From: CAYYFX01 sp964571855
GTDB taxonomy: Bacteria > ARS69
Direction: 5' to 3'
DNA: 38,051 nt
Assembly (NCBI GenBank): GCA_964571855.1
Contig: CAZNDO010000028.1
Coordinates: forward strand, 1-38,051
In this document: positions 17,468-25,504 of the stretch, one piece after another
Layout: each line of letters begins with the position of its first letter
Position numbering within the stretch: the first letter of the stretch is position 1
The notes under the pieces: generated by a model
What the model was told of the DNA's origin: nothing
The model's input: the letters and a program-made list of their open reading frames with translations, nothing else
The model's database searches: none
Translations under genes and position numbers: made by a program

Positions 17468-18687
17468 GGCGCGCGCTCGCCGCCGGCGTCGCCGCTGCGC
17501 TGCTCGCCGCGGCGCCGGCCGCCGCGCTGGAGACCGGCGCGGGTCGTGTCGGCACGTGGACCCTGGTGTGGCGGATCACCGAGATGGGCAAGGACGTGAA
17601 CGTGTTCCGCTCGCTGATGGCGGAGGACCTCCGGTTCCCGTTCCGCGCGCGCGTGCTGGAGCACGGGTCCGGCTCCCGCGTCCTGCTGTTCGATGCGGAC
17701 GGCGACGTCGAGGGGGAGATCCTCCTGGAGCCGGGCGAGCGGGCGCTCGTGGCCGAGGACGGCAGCGCGCACCTCGTGTGGCGCGCGGATCCCCTCCGCG
17801 CGCGCGAGAACGAGTACCGCTTCTACCGCGCAGGCAACCCCGAGCCCGCCTGGGACGCGGTGGCCCGCGGGGAGCCGATGCTCTTCGCCCCGGACGGCTC
17901 GCTGTTCGTGATCGCGTCCCCGGACACGTCGCTCGACCGCTTCCAGCGGGCCTGGCTGGAGCCCGGGGGCCGCGTGCAGATCGTGGACGCGGACGGGAAC
18001 GTGCGCGGCGAGCTCCCGATCCTCCCGGCCTACGTGCGGCTGACCGGCGACGGACAGCGCATCGCCGTGCTGCACGCCGGCGAGCTGGTGGTCCTGAACC
18101 GGAACGGCGTGCTCGCCTGGAGCGAGCCCGTCCCGATCGACGCGGTCGTCACGCGCGAGGGGCACGCGCAGCTCGAGGCCGCCGGCGGCCGCATCGTCGT
18201 CAGCGGGACGGGGCAGATCGTCCAGCCGGAGTCGGACGGGTTGCAGCTCCGTCCGGAGCGGCGGGGAACGCTGCGCGTGTTCACCGACGAGGGGCGGCTC
18301 CTCTGGAAGTCGGAGCAGCCCGACGACGACGAACTGTGGTTCCAGATCTCGGTGGCGCTCTCGGCCGACGGCCGGACCCTGGCCACGTTCCACGCCACGG
18401 GGCGGGAGGTGGTGGTGCTGGCGTACGACACGGACTCCGGCGAGAAGCTGTGGGAGGCGCGCGTGCCGCGGCGCGCGGGCACGAGCTGCCTCTCTGTGTC
18501 GCCGCAGGGACAGCTCGTCACGCTCGCCCACGGGGATCTGCGCACGCACGTGATGGTCTGGAGTCGCGAGGGGGACGTGCTGTGGGAGGGGGAGGTGCCC
18601 TACTCCTCCCGCGTGGCGCGGATGGAGGCGAACGGCCTGCTCGTGGCCGAGCGCTGGATGGTGCGGCTGGAGCCGGAAGGCGAGTGA
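17464..18687 (+). CDS. Exported beta-propeller-like protein of unknown function
   Basis: A 407-residue protein; GTG at 17464 overlaps the thiL stop. A short signal peptide (residues 1-20, ending AAPAAAL) is followed by repeating beta units with Asp-Gly turns such as LLFDADGDVEGEI, QIVDADGNVRGEL, RVFTDEGRLLW and MVWSREGDVLW. Phrases such as PDGSLFVIAS and ADGRTLATFHATG resemble PQQ-like or WD40-type blades. No catalytic or cofactor residues can be named. It lies between thiL and ampG, joined to both by 4-base overlaps, so it is probably co-translated with the permease; a periplasmic role is inference. Confidence 0.65.
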   Translation: MRRALAAGVAAALLAAAPAAALETGAGRVGTWTLVWRITEMGKDVNVFRSLMAEDLRFPFRARVLEHGSGSRVLLFDADGDVEGEILLEPGERALVAEDGSAHLVWRADPLRARENEYRFYRAGNPEPAWDAVARGEPMLFAPDGSLFVIASPDTSLDRFQRAWLEPGGRVQIVDADGNVRGELPILPAYVRLTGDGQRIAVLHAGELVVLNRNGVLAWSEPVPIDAVVTREGHAQLEAAGGRIVVSGTGQIVQPESDGLQLRPERRGTLRVFTDEGRLLWKSEQPDDDELWFQISVALSADGRTLATFHATGREVVVLAYDTDSGEKLWEARVPRRAGTSCLSVSPQGQLVTLAHGDLRTHVMVWSREGDVLWEGEVPYSSRVARMEANGLLVAERWMVRLEPEGE

Positions 18688-19934
18688 GCCTCCTCGGGAT
18701 CTACGCGCGCCGCAAGATGGCGGCCCTGTCGGCGCTGGGGCTGGCGTCCGGGCTCCCGTACGTGCTGGCGAACGACACGCTCTCCGCGTGGCTGTCGTCC
18801 CTCGGCGTGGACGTGAAGAGCATCGGACTGTTCAGTCTCGTGACCCTCCCGTACACGTTCAAGTTCGCGTGGGCGCCGGCGATGGACCGGTGGGCCGCGT
18901 TCGGCGGCCGCTTCGGCCGGCGCCGCGGGTGGCTCCTCCTCACGCAGGCGCTGCTCGCCGTCACGTTGCTGGCGGTTGCCGCCGCGGCGCCCGCGGCGGC
19001 GGGCGGCGGCCTCGCGCTGCTGTCCGTGCTGGCCACGGTCCTGGTGTTCCTGTCCGCGAGCCAGGACATCGTGGCGGACGCGTACCGCGCCGACGTCGTC
19101 GACGAGGAGGAGCTGGGCGCGGGCGCCGCGGTGTTCGTGAGCGGCTACCGCGTGGCGATGATCCTGGGCGGCGCGGCATCGCTGCTCCTGGCGGAGCACC
19201 TCGGCTGGCGCGCCGCGTACGCCGCGATGGCGGCGCTCATGGCCGGGGCGTGCGCGGTCACCGCGTTCGCGCCCGAGCCCGCCCGTGCCTCCGCGCCGCC
19301 GCGCACGCTGGCCGCGGCCGTCGTCGAGCCGTTCGCCGACTTCGTGCGACGGCACGGATCGCGGGCCGCGCTCGTCCTGGTCTTCGTCATCGTCTTCCGG
19401 CTGCCCGATCTCCTCGGCAACCGCATGACGATGCCGCTCCTGCTGCAGGAGCTGCAGTACTCGAAGGCCGACGTGGCGTGGATCCGCCAGACCCTCGGCT
19501 TCGCGATCACGATCGCCGGTTCGCTGGCGGGCGGCGGCCTGGTGGCGCGCACCGGCCTGTTCCGCGGCCTCGTGATCTTCGGCATCCTGCAGGCGGCGTC
19601 CAACGCCGGATTCCTCGTGCTCGCGCTCTCCGAGCCGACGCGTCCGATGCTCGTGGCCGTGATCGCGCTCGAGAGCTTCTGCCAGGGGCTGGTGGCCGCG
19701 GGATTCGTGGCCTACCTGATGAGCCTCTGCGACCCCGGCCACTCCGCCACGCAGTACGCGCTGCTGGCCAGCCTCATGGCGCTCGCCAACTCGCTCGGGG
19801 GCGCCGTGACGGGGTATCTCGTGGCGAACATGGGCTACGCCGCGTTCTTCGCCGCGAGCATCGCCGCCGGAATCCCGGGCCTTGCGATGCTTCCGTGGGT
19901 GGCCCGCGCGCGTTCCCGGCCCGCGGCCGGCTGA
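18684..19934 (+). CDS. ampG: AmpG-like MFS permease (muropeptide uptake)
   Basis: A 416-residue integral membrane protein; GTG at 18684 overlaps the preceding stop. The N-terminus (ALSALGLASGLPYVL, then LSAWLSSLGVDVKSIGLFSL) and the loop KFAWAPAMDRW followed by GRRRGW match the AmpG/acetyl-CoA transporter-like branch of the major facilitator superfamily; SASQDIVADAYR is also typical. AmpG imports anhydro-muropeptides for wall recycling, although some relatives carry other substrates. The last nine or so codons lie inside the left arm of a 92-base inverted repeat, so the C-terminal RSRPAAG may have been shaped by that element. Confidence 0.8.
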   Translation: MSLLGIYARRKMAALSALGLASGLPYVLANDTLSAWLSSLGVDVKSIGLFSLVTLPYTFKFAWAPAMDRWAAFGGRFGRRRGWLLLTQALLAVTLLAVAAAAPAAAGGGLALLSVLATVLVFLSASQDIVADAYRADVVDEEELGAGAAVFVSGYRVAMILGGAASLLLAEHLGWRAAYAAMAALMAGACAVTAFAPEPARASAPPRTLAAAVVEPFADFVRRHGSRAALVLVFVIVFRLPDLLGNRMTMPLLLQELQYSKADVAWIRQTLGFAITIAGSLAGGGLVARTGLFRGLVIFGILQAASNAGFLVLALSEPTRPMLVAVIALESFCQGLVAAGFVAYLMSLCDPGHSATQYALLASLMALANSLGGAVTGYLVANMGYAAFFAASIAAGIPGLAMLPWVARARSRPAAG

Positions 19935-20175
19935 CCGCGGCCTCGCGCTGCCTCGAGCCGGCTTGCGCCGGGGACCCCGGTGGGTCCTCCCCGGCGGGCG
20001 CTCGGCCTCCGCCGTCCGGGCGGAGGCCATCGCTCCTGCGTCGACGGCCTCCGGCCCTCCAGGCCTCCGGCCGCGCCGCAGAGCCGCCGGGGAGGACCCA
20101 CCGGGGTCCCCGGCGCGAGCCGGCTCGAGGCGGCGCGAGGCCGCGGTCAGCCGGCCGCGGGCCGCGAACGCGCGC
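19906..20175. repeat. Long inverted repeat over the ampG 3' end, 92-base arms
   Basis: Arms 19906-19997 and 20084-20175 are reverse complements with three mismatches by my count, around an 86-base spacer (19998-20083). The left arm contains the last codons and stop of ampG. The spacer has its own hairpin (GGCCTCCGCC paired with GGCGGAGGCC at about 20004-20028). The inner right side carries the core GCAGAG...GGACCC (20078-20099), shared with the left window edge and the ddl-btpA element. A terminator function is possible though there is no T run. No transposase is present. Confidence 0.85.
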
Positions 20176-20248
20176 CGGGTGGTGTTCGGGGGTCGTGCGG
20201 GGCGGTGGTGAACGACACCGGCGATCACACCCTCACCAACCTCCGCGG

Positions 20249-20460
20249 TTCGGGCGTTCCGCCGGCGGCGCGGGGCGCTGCGGTGCCTCGGGCGAGGGGG
20301 AGGGTGTGCCACGCGCAGTTCCGCAGCGGTCCGCGCCCCGGCAGCTGTCGGCGTAGGTTCAAGCGTGCGTGCGCGGGCCGTGAGGACTGTCCGAGCATGG
20401 CACACCCTCCCCCTCGCCCGAGGCACCGCAGCGCCCCGCGCCGCCGGCGGAACGCCCGAA
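20249..20460. repeat. Perfect 63-bp inverted repeat in the convergent gap
   Basis: 20249-20311 is the exact reverse complement of 20398-20460 (63 of 63), with an 86-base spacer. The right arm ends 10 bases before the stop codon of the minus-strand gene at 20471, so it lies at the 3' end of that gene and could act as its terminator. It does not carry the GCAGAG core of the neighbouring repeat. The stretch 20176-20248 between the two repeats holds nothing else recognisable. Confidence 0.9.
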
Positions 20461-20470
20461 GCGCCCCCGC

Positions 20471-21160
20471 TCACCGACGGTTGCGGAGGTACTCCGCGAT
20501 GTCGAACGTGACACGGCCGTTCCACTGGACGCCGCTGTCGGAGCTCTCGGCGCCGCCGCCCACGGAGAGGCCGGGGACGAGGAAGTTGTTCCACGTGCCG
20601 CCGCCGCCGCGCGGGCCCACGCGGAGGGAGAGGCCGTTCACGCCGGGCACGGGGATGTCCTTCCCCTCGAGGAAGCGGAGCAGGCCCATGCGCGTGTCCG
20701 CGTCCGCGAGCAGCGGCGCGAGCGTGGCCGCGGTGATCGCGCCCCAGCCGATGACGAGGCCGCGCTCCGCCGGCGTCGCGCGAGTCCATCCCCGGGAGAG
20801 ATCCCGCTCCACGCGGTCGAGGACGCCCATCGCGGCATGCTGGACGGAGGGCACGGCCCACACGGCCCGGAGCAGGTCGCTCATCTCCGCCGGCTTGGGC
20901 GTGGACGGTCCGGCGCCGCGGGGCACGAGCGGCGTCGCGGGGCGCGCGGGCGGCGGCGACGTGAGCAGCCGGTTCAGCAGCGAGGGCGACAGCATCGACC
21001 AGGGCGGCGCGAGCACGAAGGGCCGCACGGCGGGCAGGCCGGCGGCCATGCGCGCGTTCAGCACCCGGATCTGCGCCTCGATCTCCGGATCCAGCTTCAG
21101 CGTGAAGTCGCCGAGCGAGATCGGCCGCGGGCGCCACCCGAGCTGGAAGTCGTCGCCCAT
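20471..21160 (-). CDS. Unrecognised protein coupled to the RqcH-like gene
   Basis: A 229-residue protein. ATG (complement of 21158-21160) shares its A with the upstream TGA, so translation is likely coupled. No family is recognised with certainty. The N-terminus (MGDDFQLGWRPRPISLGDF) is short and not signal-like; residues 75-95 are proline-rich; the middle (about 105-170) is helical, with RGLVIGWGAITAATLAPLL possibly a hydrophobic helix; then comes EGKDIPVPGVNGLSL and a glycine-rich, beta-like end with GRVTFDIAEYL. The last part gives a faint, unverified impression of proteins from contractile-injection loci. A 63-base perfect inverted repeat follows its stop by 10 bases. Confidence 0.6.
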   Translation of the reverse strand: MGDDFQLGWRPRPISLGDFTLKLDPEIEAQIRVLNARMAAGLPAVRPFVLAPPWSMLSPSLLNRLLTSPPPARPATPLVPRGAGPSTPKPAEMSDLLRAVWAVPSVQHAAMGVLDRVERDLSRGWTRATPAERGLVIGWGAITAATLAPLLADADTRMGLLRFLEGKDIPVPGVNGLSLRVGPRGGGGTWNNFLVPGLSVGGGAESSDSGVQWNGRVTFDIAEYLRNRR

Positions 21161-22887
21161 CAGGAGGCCTCCGGATCGGCGGATCCTACCTCGGCCGGTT
21201 CCCGCGGTTCCACGAAGATCACCTTCTCGCGCTGGATCGACGCCGTGCCGACGGGCGCGCCGCGCGGCTTGCGCACGTGCCGGCGCTCCGTGTACGCCAC
21301 GGGCACGAGCTTCGAGTTGCGCGCCTTGGAGTGGAACGCGGCGATGGCCGCGACCTGCTCGACGATCTCGCGCGGCGGCTCGCCCTTGCCGCTGCCGATG
21401 CGCAGCACCGTGTGGCTTCCCTCGCAGCCGCGCGCGTGGAACCACAGGTCCCGCTGGGCCGCGCGACGGTGCGTGAGCTCGTCGTTCTGCTTCGCGTTCC
21501 GGCCGACCCACACCTCCCAGCCGCCGCGCAGGACGTAGCGTCGCGGGTTGAAGCCCTCGGGGAGGGAGGATGGCCGCTCCGGCGCGTCGGGCCTCCCGGC
21601 GGGCGCGCCCGTCGCGCCGCGCGGCCCGCGCGGATCCAGCAGCGCCGGCGCGTGCTCGCGCGCCAGCTCGCGCAGCGCGGCGAGACGCGGCGGCGGGTCG
21701 AGCGCCGCCAGCCCGCGGTCCGCGGCGGCGATGTCCGCCTCGAGCATCGCGCGCTGGGCGAGCAGCTCGTCGCGCCCGCGCGCCAACCGCCGAGCGCGCC
21801 GGAACAGCGCCTCGACGTTGCCCGCCGGATCGAGCTTCGGGTCCAGCGGGACCGCGACCTCGCGCGCGCCGTCGAACGACGGGAACACCGCGCGCTCCAT
21901 CCCGCGTCGCACCTCGCCCTGGTGCGCGGCGAGGATCTCCGCCTGTTCCCGGACCGCGTCGGCCAGGTCGGCGTCGGCGAGCCGGCGCTCCACGTGGATC
22001 AGCGCCTTCGCCGCGCGCGTGCGTCGCTTCGCGAGCGTCCGCGACAGCTCCGACAGGAGGGCCGAAGCGGCGTCGGCCTCCTCGCGCGGCCGGTACAGCC
22101 GGTCCGCCGTCCCGTTCGGGGACAGCGGCGGGAGGATCTCCCAGCCGGGGACCTCCCCCGGGTCCGCCGGGAAGAGGACGATCTCCTCCGGCCCGCCGGC
22201 GCGCCGCGCGAGCCGGGGCTGCGGATCGCGGGCCGCCTCCGCCAGGGCGAGCAGCCGTCCGGGAAAGTCCACGCCGGTCTCCTCCAGCACGCGCGCGAAG
22301 CCGGCGGACCCGCCGCCCCAGCCGCGCGGGATGCGCAGGTGCAACGGTCCCTCGCGCTCCGCGAGCCGCGCCGCGAGCAGGTCCGCGTCGACGTCCGGCA
22401 GCGGCACGCCGGCCGCGTCCGCCGGCGCCGCGTACGTCCGCCCGGGCGCAACCTCGCGCACGTGCCCCGGTCCGAACTCGCGCTTCGACCACAGGATCCG
22501 CTCGTCGTTCCCCACCAGGAGGAGGTTCGCGAAGCGCGGGATCATCTCGGCGACGAGCCGCGGCGCGGCGTGGCGGCCTTCGGGTCGCTCGAAGCGCAGC
22601 GCCGCGACGCGCCCGTACGGCTCCGCGTCGACCCCCGCGAGGCGGGCGCGGAGCAGGGGCTCCGCGAGGTTGTCGGGCGCGGGCCGGGGCTCGCCCACGT
22701 CCGGAGGCTCCGCCACCAGGGAGAGCCGGGAGAGCTCCGGGTGCGCCGAGAGGAAGAGATCGCTCCCGCGGCGGTCGAAGCGCAGCAGCACCGCGTACTC
22801 GCCCACGAGGTCCACGCGGTTCACGACCGCGTCGAGGAGCGCGGCGCGCAGCTCGCGCAGCACGGCGTGCAGGAGGAGGGCGTCCAT
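21160..22887 (-). CDS. rqcH: NFACT family protein, RqcH/Rqc2-like
   Basis: A 575-residue protein. The ATG (22885-22887) has GGAG about 5 bases upstream. The N-terminal domain begins MDALLLHAVLREL, as in NFACT-N, and includes EMIPRFANLLLVG. A coiled-coil middle spans about 270-430. The NFACT-R (DUF814) domain is at about 445-560, with VWVGRNAKQNDELTHR, DLWFHARGCEGSHTVLR and AAFHSKARNSKLVPV. Bacterial RqcH binds stalled 50S subunits with peptidyl-tRNA and adds C-terminal alanine tails; other family names are FbpA and fibronectin-binding protein. It has its own -10 box and is followed by a coupled gene of unknown role, which is therefore a candidate partner. Confidence 0.88.
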   Translation of the reverse strand: MDALLLHAVLRELRAALLDAVVNRVDLVGEYAVLLRFDRRGSDLFLSAHPELSRLSLVAEPPDVGEPRPAPDNLAEPLLRARLAGVDAEPYGRVAALRFERPEGRHAAPRLVAEMIPRFANLLLVGNDERILWSKREFGPGHVREVAPGRTYAAPADAAGVPLPDVDADLLAARLAEREGPLHLRIPRGWGGGSAGFARVLEETGVDFPGRLLALAEAARDPQPRLARRAGGPEEIVLFPADPGEVPGWEILPPLSPNGTADRLYRPREEADAASALLSELSRTLAKRRTRAAKALIHVERRLADADLADAVREQAEILAAHQGEVRRGMERAVFPSFDGAREVAVPLDPKLDPAGNVEALFRRARRLARGRDELLAQRAMLEADIAAADRGLAALDPPPRLAALRELAREHAPALLDPRGPRGATGAPAGRPDAPERPSSLPEGFNPRRYVLRGGWEVWVGRNAKQNDELTHRRAAQRDLWFHARGCEGSHTVLRIGSGKGEPPREIVEQVAAIAAFHSKARNSKLVPVAYTERRHVRKPRGAPVGTASIQREKVIFVEPREPAEVGSADPEAS

Positions 22888-22914
22888 CGCGGCTCCGGGA
22901 AGGGTGCGGCGCGC

Positions 22915-22920
22915 AGTATA
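22915..22920 (-). promoter_or_regulatory. -10 box for the RqcH-like gene
   Basis: On the minus strand the sequence reads TATACT, a one-mismatch -10 box standing out in very GC-rich surroundings, about 28 bases before the start codon. The -35 position (GGCGCG at 17-base spacing) is poor. Confidence 0.45.
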
Positions 22921-22957
22921 GGCGCTCGCCGCCCGGACGCGCCGCGCCGGCCGCGGC

Positions 22958-24154
22958 TCAGGGAGCGGGCGCCGCCGATCGGATCTCGCGGGTCGCCTGG
23001 CGCCAGGTCTCCAGGTGATCCGCCAGCCCCAGGGCCTCCAGCTCCACCTCGAGCGAGCCCGCGCCGGGAAGCGGCCCGTCGCCCACGAGCGCCGAGGCGA
23101 CGTGGACCAGGCCCCGGACCGTCGTGCGGTCGTCGGCGGTCTCGAGCGGGGCATCGTGCCGTGCGACGGCATCGACGATGGGATCGGGCATGCCCCACAG
23201 CGCCAGCAGGTAGGCGCCCACGTCGCCGTGCGTCGCCCCGAGGCGTTCGCACTCCACCTCGGTGAGGGTTCGACCTCCGCGGGCCGCGTCGGCGAGGACC
23301 GCGGCGTACTGCGCGGGGAGCTGCTGCGCGAGGACGAGCTGCCCGACGTCGTGGAAGAACCCGGCCAGGAACGCGTCGTCCAGGACGCGCGTGTCGACCT
23401 TCTCGCGCCGACCCAGCGTGCGAGCGCACAGGGCGGTTTCGAGACTCCGGTTCCACAGCGCGTCCAGCGAGAATCCTGGAATCGCCTTTCCGTGAGCCTC
23501 CTGGAATACCTGCACGCTCAGCACGAGGGTCCGGATCGTTTCCGTCCCGAGGAACGTCACCGCGCCCTGGACGGTGGTCATGGGACGGTGCAACCCGAAG
23601 TACGCCGAGTTCACGATGCGCAGCACGCTCGCGCTCATGCCCACGTCGCGGGCGATGAGCTCCCCCACGCGCGCGAGCGAGCCGTCCGGCGACGACAGCT
23701 CGTCCCGCACCTGGCGGTACAGCGCCGGGAGCGCCGGCAGGGATCGCATCCGCGCCACGACCTCCTTGAGGCGCGCGTTGCCGAGGCGCTCGCGCAGGGC
23801 GAAGGCCTGCTCGATCGCGCGCTGCAGCGTCGCCGGGTCGCAGGGCTTCGCCAGGTACTGGTGGGCGCAGAGGAGGGCCTTCAGGACGATCGCCTGCTCC
23901 GCGTGGCCCGAGAGGATGATCCGGATGGTGTCCGGGTGACGCTCCTTCACCCGGGTGAGGAACTCGGCCCCGGTCATGCCCGGCATCTTCATGTCCGACA
24001 CGACCGCGTCGAACGGCTCGGCGGCCATTCTCTCGAGGGCCTCCGGGCCGTTGCCCGCGAACTCCGTGCTCCACTCCGTCCGCTTCGCGTAGAACATGCG
24101 GCGGATGCCCTGGAGGACGTTCGCGTCGTCGTCGACGAAGAGGATCCGCTTCAT
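22958..24154 (-). CDS. Response regulator with C-terminal HDOD domain
   Basis: A 398-residue protein; ATG at 24154 (minus) with GGAG about 6 bases upstream. The receiver domain (1-120) has the acidic pair in VDDD, phosphoacceptor Asp54 in VVSDMKMPGMTG, and Lys in LAKPCD. The HDOD domain (about 135-345) includes LPALPALYRQV, VLRIVNSAYFGL and FFHDVGQLVLAQ. HDOD proteins act in signalling and often in motility or surface behaviour, usually without a proven enzymatic activity. It is transcribed divergently from another receiver protein, and its promoter region holds a GCCGATAG box like FliA promoters. No cognate kinase is adjacent; the kinase at 11235 is a candidate by promoter similarity only. 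Confidence 0.9.
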   Translation of the reverse strand: MKRILFVDDDANVLQGIRRMFYAKRTEWSTEFAGNGPEALERMAAEPFDAVVSDMKMPGMTGAEFLTRVKERHPDTIRIILSGHAEQAIVLKALLCAHQYLAKPCDPATLQRAIEQAFALRERLGNARLKEVVARMRSLPALPALYRQVRDELSSPDGSLARVGELIARDVGMSASVLRIVNSAYFGLHRPMTTVQGAVTFLGTETIRTLVLSVQVFQEAHGKAIPGFSLDALWNRSLETALCARTLGRREKVDTRVLDDAFLAGFFHDVGQLVLAQQLPAQYAAVLADAARGGRTLTEVECERLGATHGDVGAYLLALWGMPDPIVDAVARHDAPLETADDRTTVRGLVHVASALVGDGPLPGAGSLEVELEALGLADHLETWRQATREIRSAAPAP

Positions 24155-24192
24155 TCCCGGGCTCCGTGAGGCTCCATGGACTTCCCAATCAG

Positions 24193-24221
24193 CTATCGGC
24201 AGGGGTGTCGTGCCTGATTCA
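24193..24221 (-). promoter_or_regulatory. Sigma-28-like promoter of the HDOD regulator
   Basis: On the minus strand, TGAA (complement of 24218-24221), 17 bases, then GCCGATAG (complement of 24193-24200). The -10 box is nearly the FliA consensus; the -35 is partial and the spacing one or two bases long. The leader would be about 30 bases. Confidence 0.4.
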
Positions 24222-24276
24222 GCGGAAAGTAGATCGAGAGGAACCTCTGGCTAGCTGACCCCGGTCCCCCGGGGGC

Positions 24277-24304
24277 TCAAGTCCGGGAGGCGGCCGCCCG
24301 ATCC
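24277..24304 (+). promoter_or_regulatory. Sigma-28-like promoter of the HD-GYP-like regulator
   Basis: TCAAG (24277-24281), 15 bases, then CCCGATCC (24297-24304), the same words and spacing as at 10489-10516. The expected transcript starts near 24311, upstream of both candidate start codons. With the minus-strand box at 24193 it makes a divergent pair in a 213-base intergenic region. Confidence 0.45.
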
Positions 24305-24367
24305 TCGGGGAAGCCGGGAAGGGGTGCGATGGGCCGCCGGACCCCCTTCGCGATCGGGAGGGGTGCG

Positions 24368-25504
24368 GTGAGCGGTCGGATCCTCTTCGTCGACGACGAA
24401 CCCAACATCCTGCAGGCCCTCGAGCGGCAGCTCCGCGGCCGGTTCCCCGTGATGACCGCGTGCGGCGGCGCCGAGGGGCTCACGGCACTGCGCGAGAAGG
24501 GACCGTTCGCGGTCGTCGTCTCCGACATGCGCATGCCCGGGATGGACGGCCCCACGTTCCTGAAGAACGTCCGCAGCGAGTTCCCGGACGTCGTGCAGAT
24601 GATCCTCAGCGGCCAGGCGGACTTCGACGCCACGATCCAGGCCGTGAACGAGGGCAACGTCTTCCGCTTCCTCACCAAGCCGTGCCCGAGCGACGTGCTT
24701 TCGCGCGGGCTGAACGCGGCGCTCGAGCAGCATCGGCTCCTGACCTCCGAGAAGGAGCTGCTGGAGCGGACGCTCAGCGGGTCCATCCAGATGCTCACCG
24801 AGGTGCTGGAGCTCGCGCATCCCGAGGCGTTCAGCCGCTCCGCGCGCATCCGCGCGTACGCGGAGGCGCTCGGCGAGACGCTGCACGCGCCGAACGCGTG
24901 GCAGCTGCGCCTCGCCGCGATGCTGTCGCAGCTCGGCTGCATCGCGCTGCCGGGCGACGCGCTGTCGCGCATCCGCTCCGGCGGCAACGCGACCGAGGAC
25001 GAGCGCGTGATGTACAACGACCACCCGCGCATCGCCGGGCGGCTGCTGGGGAAGATCCCGCGGCTCGAGGGCGTGGCGCGCATCGTGGCCGCGCAGGACG
25101 GCCGCGCGCCCGTGGACGCACGCATGAGTCCCGACGAGAAGTGGGCGGCGGACATCCTCCGCACCGTCGTGAAGCTCGTGGACGCGCTGGAGCAGGGCCG
25201 TTCCGTGGCCGAGGCCGTGGCGCTCGCGGAGGAGGGAACGCCGCGGGACGTGGCCGAGGCGCTCCGCGCGATCGACGTGACCAGCGCGTCGGTCGTGTCG
25301 AACCTGCCCGTCGACAAGCTCCGCATCGGGATGATCCTCGACCAGGACGTGCTGTCCCGGGCCGGGCTCCTGCTGGCGCGCCGCGGCCAGACCGTGTCGG
25401 ACACGATGCTCTTCCGGCTCCTGAACTTCTCCCGCGGCGTCGGGGTGGTGGAGCCCATCCGGGCCCTGGTCCCCGCCCGGGACCGGGCGCACGCGCCGGC
25501 CTGA
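24368..25504 (+). CDS. Response regulator with degenerate HD-GYP-like domain
   Basis: A 378-residue protein. GTG at 24368 is chosen because GGGAGGGG (24356-24363) precedes it and MSGRILFVDDEPN is a standard receiver start; ATG at 24329 would add 13 residues. The receiver has Asp9/Asp10, phosphoacceptor Asp53 in VVSDMRMPGMDG and Lys in FLTKPCP. Residues from about 130 to 250 align with HD-GYP domains (LTEVLELAHPEAFSRSARI, then LRLAAMLSQLGCIALPGDAL), but the metal-binding His-Asp of LLHDIGK is replaced by LSQLG and the expected early His is missing, so cyclic-di-GMP hydrolysis is unlikely. A C-terminal domain follows (about 315-370). It may act as a non-catalytic output. Confidence 0.85.
   Translation: MSGRILFVDDEPNILQALERQLRGRFPVMTACGGAEGLTALREKGPFAVVVSDMRMPGMDGPTFLKNVRSEFPDVVQMILSGQADFDATIQAVNEGNVFRFLTKPCPSDVLSRGLNAALEQHRLLTSEKELLERTLSGSIQMLTEVLELAHPEAFSRSARIRAYAEALGETLHAPNAWQLRLAAMLSQLGCIALPGDALSRIRSGGNATEDERVMYNDHPRIAGRLLGKIPRLEGVARIVAAQDGRAPVDARMSPDEKWAADILRTVVKLVDALEQGRSVAEAVALAEEGTPRDVAEALRAIDVTSASVVSNLPVDKLRIGMILDQDVLSRAGLLLARRGQTVSDTMLFRLLNFSRGVGVVEPIRALVPARDRAHAPA

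Noticed and set aside
20249..20460. CRISPR array or riboswitch
   Set aside because: There is only a single inverted pair, with no direct repeats of regular spacing and no known riboswitch core.
19935..20470. Transposon or insertion sequence in the convergent gap
   Set aside because: There are long inverted repeats but no transposase frame and no flanking target duplication that I can see.
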